From Penicillus capitatus (lineage: Eukaryota > Chlorophyta), in contig OZ287694.1 of assembly GCA_965649825.1 (NCBI GenBank), forward strand, positions 1,116,001 to 1,180,000: 64,000 nucleotides of DNA, read 5' to 3'. This document shows positions 35,601 through 45,116 of the stretch, piece by piece (the first letter of the stretch is position 1; each line of letters starts with the position of its first letter). The notes under the pieces are model-generated. The model had not been told where the DNA came from and did no database searches. It saw only the letters and a list, made by a program, of their open reading frames with translations. The position numbers and the translations under genes are program-made.

Positions 35601-37824
35601 CAAGGGCGTCTTCGAGAGACTCGCAAGCATCGCATGCACACAGCTTGTCGGCGTGACATGTGTCACTGCATGAACAGAGAGCGGTACAGTCATCCTGGAA
35701 GCTACACCTGTGCAATAACCAATGTCAGAACCGATGATGCCGCTGAACCGAACTGTTTTGAGCATTCTTCAGATGTCAGATTTAAAGAGTCGGGGCACGT
35801 GTAGGAATCGGTGTTGTTAGCTCTAGTACACAGAGTTTGGTCGATGCAGTTGCCCACGTATTGCGGCCCCCGCTCAGGTAAGTTACATCTCAAATATGCA
35901 TCTGCTCCGCCGTTCCACTCGACATGGTTGTATTCGATGAATGTCGGAAAAAGTTCCGTTTCGAGTTTTTCGATGATCGGAGAGGCGCCATACATCGATC
36001 GCATCTCCGAAACGGCATCCAATCGCGCAACTTCGTTTTGTTGGCCTCGGATTTCATCGATCCGAGATCTCGATCGCGAGATGAGCTCCGATAGATTCGA
36101 TGCCTGAATGGAGCTCTTCGTCAATCGCTGTTGGGCTATGAGCAATGTCGGGTCCAGATATCCGATCGGCCCATCTGAAAAGTATTTCGCAAGTGTATCG
36201 TACCTAGGATAGTCAGGCGCATCTTTGTTCGGATCATTGCACGCATCGCTTGCTTTGTGTGGTTCAATTGGATATCCGTATCAGGCGTCGTGCCGTCGAC
36301 ATTTACGAAGACCGCATCGTATAGCTCCGGCGCCATGGATTCGATGTATTTTCGCTGTTCCGCTTTTTTCTGTGCCCGCTTGCCGATTTTGCCGTTGTAC
36401 CCGTCTGATCCACCAAGGCGCTTCACAGACAGCATATAGCGCACTTCCGCAAGACGATCTTCAATGGACTGCGCTGTTTGATTGACAATCCTCTCGCAGA
36501 TCTCTCCAGGCGACAATGGACTGCCACCGTCGTCCGTTTCATCGAGAAATGCACCTTAGCAGACGAGAAGATATTTAAAAGAGATTCCTTCGGATACTTC
36601 TCTACCGGGCGTTTCATCATCGCATTTCGTTTCGAAATTGTTTTCGCTGCACAAACAAACAGCTCTGCGATACTGCTCTGCGGCTAAGGCATTCTCGATA
36701 TGAAGGGTCTCGTTTTGTGCATCAAAGTCTATCGATCTAAGGCGCCCTTCCTGTAAATCAACGAGATACTGAGTCAGTGTTTCGTTAAAGATCTTCTCCG
36801 ATTGTTGCATCGTGTAATTTAAGGCTGGTGTCTTGGCCACCCGAATCGCCTCCTGCGATTGATCGAACAACGATAAGGAGAGGACATTAGGCGAGAAATG
36901 GATCTGCCTCAAGAATGTCGATCTCGAAGTCTTGATCTGCCCGAGCTGCCAAGTAAGCTCCGTACTTCCGATTCCAAGCTGCTTGTTCCTTAAGACGATC
37001 GACGACGCGGACAGCACCGCGGATCTTATCGAAAAAATCTCGTTTGATGCGGATCTCCCATTTTCCGTCTGGGATGTCGTTGAGAACCACGTGCATTTCG
37101 CCTTTTATCGATGCAAATCTTTGCGCCTCGTCGAAATAGCAGTCCATTCCGTGGGGAGCTCCGTCTGCCGGGCACAGATTCCAAGAAGCCTGCTGCATAA
37201 GCTCAGCCGATGCAATAGACTTCACAGGATGATGAAAATCGAAGTAGAGATCAATTTGCAACATCGTCAGATGTTGGACTTCAGGCAGCTTCCCGCAATC
37301 CGCACGGCAGCCAAAACGGCCATAGGATGCAAACTCAAACGGTGTCGCACAGATACCGTCACCACACACCGGATCACGCCATAGATTCTGAACATGCGAC
37401 CGATCAGCGCCGTGCATCGGAGAGAACGACCGACACCTGTAGTGTCTGCTGGATCCATCTCAACACCGCATCGCTCGATGTCATAGAGGCAGTTGTTGGA
37501 ACGATGGCCTGGATCGTGGCATGGACTTGAAATGCGGTATGAGCGTTGCTTTGGAGATAGAGGACGGCGAGGAGCAGAACCATGAAGCCGAGAAACGCAA
37601 AGAGCGCCTCGTAGCTCTTCCAACGTTCGACTTCGTGTTTGTATTTCGAATGCAGGGCTCGGGCGATGCGACGCGCTCGGCATGTAGATTCGTCGTCATC
37701 TGAGCTCGCGAACGCACCATCGGCCGGAATCCACAATTCGTCATTGATCGCGTCGCTCTTTCGAAATCGGATCGATAAAAGATGACGATTCTCACGGCAT
37801 GCTCACCTGTCTTTCTTGCTTCAT
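32671..37824 (-). CDS. Polycystin-2 type (TRPP) cation channel
   Basis: This large channel gene starts with a short exon (MKQERQ) and a 49-nt intron. The first transmembrane helix (ALFAFLGFMVLLLAVLYL) follows an acidic cytosolic stretch. A very long extracellular loop of roughly 1000 residues contains CGDGICATPFEF and RFGCRADCG (an LNR-like Cys motif common in protist polycystins) and coiled-coil-like segments. The polycystin domain leads into TM2-TM6 (for example VVGWFVMAICAIF, NVLLLISVIMWWG, LVFFGYAMMAHLIFG). The pore reads FSSFGRSVNTCFEILLGDI, followed by FLVLLNFLLAIIVDAF. The C-terminal tail is charged. TRPP channels are calcium-permeable and often ciliary or mechanosensory. About ten short introns are present; internal exon ends are approximate. 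Confidence 0.88.
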
Positions 37825-37959
37825 GGAATTCGCATGAAGCGACAACCACGTGTTTGTTTAAGGGAACGAATTCGATTGATCATAAGCGTCATTGCGTTTA
37901 CAAAAAAATCAAAAGAGAATGAAATGCGTGTTTTTGCCCAAGCGTTTCATTCTTGCACT

Positions 37960-39266
37960 TCAGAATCTTTTAGAAGCTACGACGACAGGCCTCAGGTATG
38001 CCAATGGATCGAACTTGGCACCCAAGTTCGTCAATCGTGTGAAGTACGTGATGAAGTCCACTTCATAGTCTAGAGAGACAGACGGATACACCATTTACTG
38101 GTTGCGGAAAATGCACATAAGGAGGAATCTGTCTCACTTGTTCGAGTGAGGGTTCTTTTGCTTCTATCATAGTTCTCCTTCCATTTAGCAAATTCTGGAT
38201 CGGTTGCCAGATATGCTTCGGCTTGATCTGGATCTGGCTGTGCAGCAGTGTACACGACATAACCAGGTCGCTCGTAAAATGGTGGCTTGTAACCAAAACC
38301 GCCCTCTGGCTTGGCTCCCAATTGCAGCAGGAATGTTTTGATGTCATTCACCGAGGCATCCAAAGGAGGTATGCGTCCCGCGGGACCAGGAGTATTGGAA
38401 TCCAACCTTCCAATTTTCACTGGCCACGTTGCACCGAATGCCGTCTGCAGCAACTGTGCATCTTCTTCGGATGCTGTTCTCTTCCTCTACGACAAACAAA
38501 GCTAAAGGTGTTTATTATACCTCTATGCTGTCGCACTTTCTGTACACGCCATTCTTTGCTGACTGCTAGACGTGCGGTGAGCACCAACAGATCTGCCCAG
38601 CTGATTGGACCTTGCCCATTTGCTGCATTCTTTTCATCCACTGTTGTTTTGATATCCTTCAGCTTAGCCACTAATGGTTTTAACATGGCGTTTTCCGATC
38701 GATTGAGTTCTTCGCTGTTGAAAACAACGTCTCGTCAATGCGCGACCGATCACTGACATACTCGAGAACAATCGATCCATCTAGTCCACCTGTCTCGGCC
38801 GTGTAGTCAAAAGTCCCGGCATCGTTGAAGACTAAACGCATAGCTAAGGGAGCGTCGGCCGCAGTTAGTACCTTCAAAAAAGAACAATTCACTCGTTATG
38901 ATCTGCAACGAAACCTCGAGTTACTGGAGCAAGGGCTCGTTCAGTACGTTCCTGCACTTCTTCACGTTGTTGTCTTGCCTGAGCAGCCGAAAGCTTCTCG
39001 GGAAGGATGGTAAAATTAAACTCGTCAGCCGTAGCCGTGTCTGGAATAGCCAAAGTTGAAGCAAACAGACCACCTAATCGAGAGAGCGTCGAAATAGTAG
39101 GCAAATGCGATAGTTGACCCGCGATCAGGGCAGTTCGTCGTCGGATTTGCACATCGTCGACGTCGTTCTGAGCCGCTCGCACTGCGACGCTGTTCACTTG
39201 ATGGTGTTGCTTCTTCAAAGTTATGCGCACTAAGGGGGGCTGCACGGACGATCGAGCGGCAATCAT
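37960..39266 (-). CDS. TL29/APX4-like lumenal peroxidase homologue without heme-site residues
   Basis: Five exons (38925-39266, 38762-38871, 38537-38714, 38138-38480, 37960-38069) sum to exactly 361 codons. The N-terminus MIAARSSVQPPLVRITLKK looks like a plastid transit peptide. RRRTALIAGQ, followed by a hydrophobic stretch and ending ATADEF, looks like a twin-arginine thylakoid-lumen signal. The mature part follows the class I peroxidase fold as in plant TL29/APX4: LRLVFNDAGTFD-type motif, TGGLDGSIVL, GPISWADLLVL, LATDPEFAKWKENYDRSK and YEVDFITYFTRLTNLGAKF. The distal Trp-His of active ascorbate peroxidases reads Phe-Asn, and no proximal His motif is visible. It is therefore probably non-catalytic. 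In plants TL29 associates with photosystem II in the lumen. Confidence 0.85.
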
Positions 39267-41805
39267 CTTGCACAGAGCAATAAGTTACGATGGGTCGATC
39301 TCTCGAATGCGCATAGGAGATGACAAATGATTGTGCATTCACGTCATATCTTACCAGTTAATCGATCGTAGGAGCACATCATAAAACGAAAAAGATATAC
39401 AGGCTCAGGCTTTGTTGCGATCGGCGAATGTCTCTGATGAAATCCTTCAAGAAAAACGTCGTTACATGTGACGATGCTCGGACTGAGTTACATGTCTTCT
39501 TCGCGAGCAAGACTTCGAATACTGAATGTCGAAGAATCCACTTGAAAAAGAATCGATTGGCCATGCTGAATGACGCTGAGAAAAAAGACCTGTGCATAAT
39601 GAAAAAACATAATTGATCCTTCGGTCCATGCACCAGAGAACATACAAACAAGGTCCGACAAATGCGTGTTTTAAAACAGACTTCTCTCATGCGCAGCATT
39701 TGCTGTATCTCGTCCTAATAAAGATCGCTGGATGCCTTAGTCTCTCCATTTCAGATTCAGTCGATTTAAGTCGTTTGGACGACGAGTCGACAAAAAAGAG
39801 CACGTATCTTCGGATCAAAATCTAACGCGTTGTGATCAGTTATAGGAATCGATCAACATGTTTCGCATAGAAAATTGCATAGAGCAAGCGCATCTTCGTC
39901 TGCGATCGATATTAGTATCACATGAACAGGCATTCGCGAAACAAAGTATGTTATTGACGCTGTATCAGGCATCCAAACTGCACGGGTATTCGCATGATAA
40001 AAGCCAGAGGATCAAAATACGGGAAGCATAAGCGTACGGATGCCAAACAAACACTGAATGATGTCGACTAGCCGCGATTATCAGTGACGTTAAAGAGAAA
40101 GCAGAAAGTGATACAAAAAGACTGACTGCATTGCTTCTAAAGATAAAATCGACAAACGTCGAAACTAGAAATCATTCAACTTTGGTTTTCGGTCACATTA
40201 AACCAAGACTGAGCAGCACATCAGGTTGTTTGGAGTGTAGACCGACTCCATCGACGTCCGACGACACGATCAAGCTCGATCTTCCGCCGGAACGCATAAA
40301 AGATCACACTGGATAATGGATAATGTTTCGACAGACGCTATATAGTAAGTTTTAATCGGCCAATCTGTCTCCGATGTTTTGCATATCGTTCGACCAGTCA
40401 CGTTATTCGTCCAAGTGAAACGGACACCAGTCAGGAATCGATCGATCGACTTGCGTAAGAATTAAAGGGTCGGAGACATCTCAAACTGTGTAGTAGTGAC
40501 AAGCGTGATATCGATTCGATATCGATCTTGATTCACGCCCATCAATCGATCGATTCGATGACGATCTCGATTCGCGGCTATCGATCGATTCGAAATCCGA
40601 AGTGAATTAACGTCGATCTTTCGGCGTCGTAAAACGTGATCGTCGCTCGTTTACTGGTATTCACATATTCTCGTCGACTACGCACAAATCGATGACTCGC
40701 CGTGCACGGGACTCATTCTTGCTTCCCTGGGTAATAACTCATGTCAACCCCAGTATCAAAAAGGACCGCTCTATCATCAGATTTTCATTTTGTAATTGTT
40801 TCCGGTTTCGATCGGCACTACCGGCTGACACGACGACCATTTGTGTCTTCGTCGTCAATTTTGTCTGCATTGACATACAGCAAATGGACCTTAAGCGCGA
40901 AGGCAACGAGCAATCATCGAAGCTCCTTCGACTGTCTATTCGCGAATCCCGTCGCATTGAACATTCACGATAGGATATCGGTAAATATTTATGTCCCTGC
41001 GATGACGAAATCCCAATCATCTGCTTCCTTATCAACGACGATTCTTCATGCGAGAAAGCGACACGCGAGCTTCTCTTCACCGAAAGATTGCGGCCCAATC
41101 CAGGCATGAAATCGACAGCAGGTGGTCAGACTCAGACTTAGACTGTCATTATCCAAGCCGAATGTTTTAATGTGGGATGCGACATGGCAAAGACTACGTT
41201 TTATTCTCTTTGCAAGACACACGTCACGTTCAACAGGAACTCACGCGGAAGAAGAAACCACAGACTCTTCGAGAAAGCTCGCCTGAAGTCATCGCCAAAA
41301 CCGATACGAACTCGCCCTCCTTTTGGCCCGTCTTCCCGCTGACGAAATGGAAGGCTGCCACCGTCCGTCCGAAGCTTGTCAGCTTGCGTATGCGAACAAA
41401 TTTAATCGTGCGTACCGGTTCTTACCAAGTCCGGGATTTGAACAGTTGTCTTGAAGCACGTTCTGCGTGTGCCACGCCGGAGTCTGCCGACTGTCCTTGC
41501 CGAAAGCGCTGAAGTCGATTTCAGCACGCTCTCCAATCGAGTCGCTGCTTAGCGTGTTTGACAGGGAAGTCGAATTGGCAGGAACAATCCATGCGGATGA
41601 CCTAGGTACGCTCTAGACGCCGGACAGCTGTTGTATTCGTGGCAGGTTCCTAAGGCCGCGGCAGACCGCTAAGGATAAAAGGCATGCGAAGCCGACTTCA
41701 TTCACTATTCAGCCGCACCGGGCAAAGTAACCACTATCGGTATTTAGATTCTGACGAGCTCGTATTGCGTCGGGACAGCTTTGGTTCACTAAGACTAAGG
41801 CGAAG
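39267..41805. other. Gene-poor 2.5-kb region
   Basis: No exon chain or domain is visible. ORFs at 39379-39699, 40739-41107 (open on both strands) and 41177-41512 have no motif. Positions 40505-40595 hold two imperfect copies of an about 42-bp ATCGATCGATTCG-rich unit. The region should include the promoter of the TL29-like gene and that of the downstream secreted protein. Confidence 0.5.
40505..40595. repeat. ATCGAT-rich imperfect tandem repeat
   Basis: Two imperfect units of about 42 bp are visible, each running from (a)tcgattcgat through gatct(t/c)gattc to cgatcgattcg. They are rich in the palindromes ATCGAT and CGATCG. They lie in non-coding sequence and no function is evident. Confidence 0.6.
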
Positions 41806-42779
41806 ATGCATCGAAGGTCGATCCTTCTCCTCTCCCTCGTGTTCTGCACTCAGCACGCCTTTGCAGTAATAGTATGCATGGTGTAACAATCCGCTGGTCG
41901 AATGGCAGTGCTCAGGTCCGCGAGATATCGAGCTCTGTAGGGAGGTCCCTAGTGCAGACCAGCGGCTCTTTGATTGTGGGCTCCCAAGCGGAGGGAGCTG
42001 GCTCGAGCGCCAGCGCATCCGGAAACCTGGTCGCATCCGGTCCGGGCGTTGTTTCCGTCCAGGCGGAAGCTGTCGCCCAAGAGTTCTCCGTTGCGGAAGC
42101 GAGCAACACGCTTGTGATAGCCATCGCGAGTGCGATTGCTGAGGTCGAATCGGGGGGCGACGCCATTTCCATCGCGGATTCCGTTGCACTCGCCTTCGCG
42201 GAGGCCATCGCCGACGCCTTTATTGAAGCGGTATCTGTTCAGCTGACTTCGACGGGAGACGGCACCAGCGCATGCGGCCAGGCAACCATCCCTCCCGACA
42301 GGGCAGCCACAGCCGCTGCCACGGTCCTCGTCGAGGTGCCCCTTCCTTTTTGGACGCTGATGATCCGATCTATCGAGCTGGCTGCTGACTAGGTTCTTTC
42401 CCAGGCCTCGAACTCCATCTCATTCGCCAGCCCGTCTGCCGCGATCGAGGCCATTGTGGCAGTGACTGTTGCCTCTTTCGAATCGGCGCAGAGCAAGTTG
42501 TGCCTAAACGGAGTCGGTCAAGCAAACTCTTCCTCATCCGAGCTCTCCGTCTCCCTTGAGATTCCATATGCGCAAGTCATCGCTATGGCTTTGGCATTTG
42601 TCACCCCTCGAGTCGTCGTCGACGAAATCGCCGTGTCGGTCGTAGATGGCGTCCTCGTTGTATTGACGGTCGATGGACGGGACGTGCTAGAAGTCCTGAA
42701 TCGTGAGAACACTCTCACTACTTCACGTGCCTTACGTTCTGAACGTCATAGGAATAATCATTATTCCCCCCGATCCTAG
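41806..42779 (+). CDS. Secreted Ala/Ser/Val-rich protein
   Basis: Exons 41806-41871, 41916-42335 and 42405-42779 (introns 44 and 69 nt) give exactly 287 codons. The N-terminus MHRRSILLLSLVFCTQHAFA is a clear signal peptide. The mature protein is dominated by Ala, Ser, Val and Ile with alternating small and acidic residues (AFAEAIADAFIEAV, ASASGNLVASG). It is interrupted by spaced cysteines in GTSACGQA and SKLCLNGVGQAN, which look like diverged copies of one module. Composition and layout suggest a structural wall or extracellular-matrix protein. I recall similar Ala/Ser/Cys modular proteins in algae but cannot name a family. Its 3' end could continue in a further exon. Confidence 0.65.
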
Positions 42780-43717
42780 CGGAGGACTTTGATGGACGAA
42801 GAAGGAATCAGACAATCCCCAGGCGCGTCTTCTACGCTTTGAAGGGGTATCCTGTTTATGAACCGAATGTCATTACTCATGCCTTCATAAAGGCGCGAGA
42901 AGCGAACGTACGTTAAGAGCCGGCATTTCCATGATTCTGTCTGAGTCTTTTCCGCATTGATCGACGTGAATAGTCAGTCCTATTTCTCTCACAAATCACC
43001 GCTTTCAATAGCTTGGCTCTATTCCCACGCCATGTACGACAGTGCTGGCCGATCCTTCACTTCGAGCGATTAGACAAAACGGGCGACTGAGTCGACGAAA
43101 GCGCGATCATGGTACACTTCGTGCGGCCTTCGTCTTCAGTGCTCCTGAAAACCTCGATTTGATATAAGAGTATGTGCAGCCGTCTCAACGAAGGAATTGG
43201 ACTGGACAGTTCTCTACCGGGTGTCACGCACGACATCCGTCGACGGTGTCTGACACTTGGACCGTACTCCCTTCTCGTGCCGTATTCAGACGGCTGCGTC
43301 ACGTTGGGCAGCACGATTCGCGCGCGTTTGTTCTTTTGCGACAGGGGCCGACACGCTTGGACGAAACGCGTCTAAGTCAAGAAACCACTCAAAATCACCA
43401 TCTAGACGTCGAGGTTCCTTCCTCCATATGTTCAAGTCCTCGTTTGCTCCGGGCTTCGGTCTTTGTCAGTCCGTCCGCGAACAGAGTATCCACGAACGAG
43501 TTTGAACAAATCGCAATCATCTGGGCTTTAACTCCTGCAGTGATTGATGCATTTACCGTCTCCTCACTGGATGCAGCTTTTGTACCGTCACATGACCAGG
43601 TCGAATGTGAATGCAAATCTTCTGCTGAGCAAGCTTACCGAGACTTGCACGACGGCTCTCTTCTGCGACAAACTTTCCTATCTCCGTCTGGAAGGGTTGC
43701 AGCAATGTGCTAACGAC
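42780..43717. other. Spacer between secreted-protein gene and right element copy
   Basis: The 938-bp stretch contains a 179-codon ORF on the plus strand (43174-43713) and a 73-codon ORF on the minus strand (43395-43616). Neither has a motif, and their overlap suggests chance. No RNA gene is visible. Confidence 0.4.
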
Positions 43718-43809
43718 GTTGCTTTCTTCTCAAAAATTCGAACTGTCTATTCGGTTCTGACCGATACGAGCAGTTAGTTCTCATCACCTTCAGTTCTCGC
43801 CACGAAAAA

Positions 43810-44338
43810 ATGGCAAAAACGGAGGCATCCGCTGTGACAAGTAAAATGGCCGACCTGCAAGAAATTCTCGAAGGAAGTCCAAATTCGTGCTATGGAAAAG
43901 AAGAACAGCCTCAAGACGACTTCTCCCACGCCAAGCATGTAAGCGGAGGCGATCGAACGCAATCGACCGTATCGGAGGCGATATGTGAAAACGCAAAGGA
44001 TAAGATTCAGCATCACGTCGATAAAGTGACGGAAATACGGAAGCTGCTAAGGTTTCGCGCGAACGTAAAAGTTGATTCTTGTCTGTGGTAGTTGTTGGTT
44101 ACGTGCGGCGCTCGAGTCCGAGGATTTCGGACCGTGGTTCGTATTTCTAACAAGTCGGGAACGGATTCGGGCTTTCGACATGCGACGCTATATACAAACA
44201 ATGGAGACTGGAACAGGCGTTACAAGGAGAACCGTAATTGACATTGCGTTCCTCTACGGAAACGGTAACGCAACAGACAAAGGAGTAAGTATTGCAGCCA
44301 GACAGGAAAAACGAATCTCAATTGATATGATTGATTGA
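43810..44338 (+). CDS. Element-encoded protein of unknown function, possible two-exon gene
   Basis: ORF 43810-44091 starts MAKTEASAVTSKMADLQEILEG and ends in a heptad-like helix (DKIQHHVDKVTEIRKLL). A 40-nt intron (44052-44091, gtttcg...gtag) would join it in frame to the Arg-rich frame ending at 44338 (ESEDFGPWFVFLTSRERIRAFD), giving about 175 residues. The donor is weak, so the join is an inference. The second frame is conserved with the left copy: about 5 of 88 residues differ. I see no transposase triad, zinc finger or polymerase motif, and the role in the element is unknown. Confidence 0.4.
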
Positions 44339-44357
44339 TATCTGCGTTGACAGTCTA

Positions 44358-44605
44358 ACTCAGAACTTGATGCATTTTCAAACCTGAATACCAGATGTAC
44401 ACCCGAGGCGCAGCGAAGCGGTGCCTCTCACTCGAGGACCCGCCTTCGAGTGTGGCTAGAGCGAACACAGCCGATGACAACCATGCACTTCTAACTCAGA
44501 ACTTGATGCTTTTGCGAACCTAGATTCCAGATGTACACCCGAGGCGCGGGGAAGGGGTGCCGTTCACTCGAGGACCCGCCTTCGAGTGTGGCTAGAACGG
44601 ATACA
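44358..44605. repeat. Two direct copies of the roughly 130-bp subterminal motif
   Basis: The copies start at 'tctaactcagaacttgatgc' (about 44354 and 44491) and run to 'gtggctagaacggatacag'. Each holds the imperfect palindrome ctcgaggacccgccttcgag. They mirror the pair at the left edge. A decayed fragment of the palindrome (tcgaggacccgccttcgact) occurs again near 44897-44916. Confidence 0.8.
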
Positions 44606-45116
44606 GCCAATGACACCACGCGTAGGAGAAACCAGTCTCCGAGGCAGCAGCGTCAGAACGTCCGTCCATCGGTGCAAGGTGAACCCGTCGCCGAGCACCG
44701 AGACAAGTCACATCCATCACCGAGACGTTTTCGCCAAAAGGCTCCCAACCCTAGCCTTGCCTATTATTCTGCTCTTGCGCAATCTGAAACAGTAGAAAGT
44801 GAACTCGAAAAAGCTTCGGGATGCTAGTGTGATTGTCAGATCATCACTCCGCGTGTGTAACGTGCGGAGGCCCAGGAACGGCGTCACCAATCGAGGACCC
44901 GCCTTCGACTGGTTAACGAACGGCAAAACCGGGATTGGCGCCGCGTGCTTGGGAACCCGTCGCCAGCACGACGACGCCACTAGCCCTTTTGCAGAAGCGC
45001 GAGGTGAACCAGTCAACAACGCGCTCAGCAACCACCGTGCAGTCGTGACTGTCCGAACAGACGGCCGAACCTGGGCCTGACCTTTTCTCAACCTAACCCG
45101 CAACAGGCGGGGCGAG
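44606..45116. other. GC-rich spacer
   Basis: This 511-bp stretch is richer in G+C than the neighbouring genes. It contains a decayed copy of the element palindrome near 44900 and overlapping ORFs on both strands without motifs. It may be the outer part of the repeated element or the 3' region of the following minus-strand gene. Confidence 0.4.

Larger units (their letters stand above)
43718..44605 (+). mobile_element. Right copy of the repeated element (inverted relative to 1-951)
   Basis: This is the inverted counterpart of 1-951. It keeps one 29-bp unit where the left copy has about three, so its first ORF stays open. Its order is an A/T-rich inner edge, ORF 43810-44091, ORF 44072-44338, then two direct subterminal repeats. 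The similarity to the left copy runs to 44605, where the left copy leaves the window, so the outer end is undefined. It could continue into the GC-rich sequence that follows. Confidence 0.6.

Noticed and set aside
40739-41109. Mirror ORFs of 122 codons on both strands
   Set aside because: Both are open over the same bases without motif or splice context, as expected for a chance open stretch.
41395-41500. A T-arm-like sequence on the minus strand (gttcaaatcccgg) suggesting a tRNA gene
   Set aside because: The flanking bases do not form the T-stem, and no acceptor stem or D-arm can be paired, so no tRNA is called.
43174-43713. 179-codon plus-strand ORF between the secreted-protein gene and the right element copy
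   Set aside because: No ATG-initiated domain, low-complexity composition and an overlapping minus-strand ORF; likely chance.
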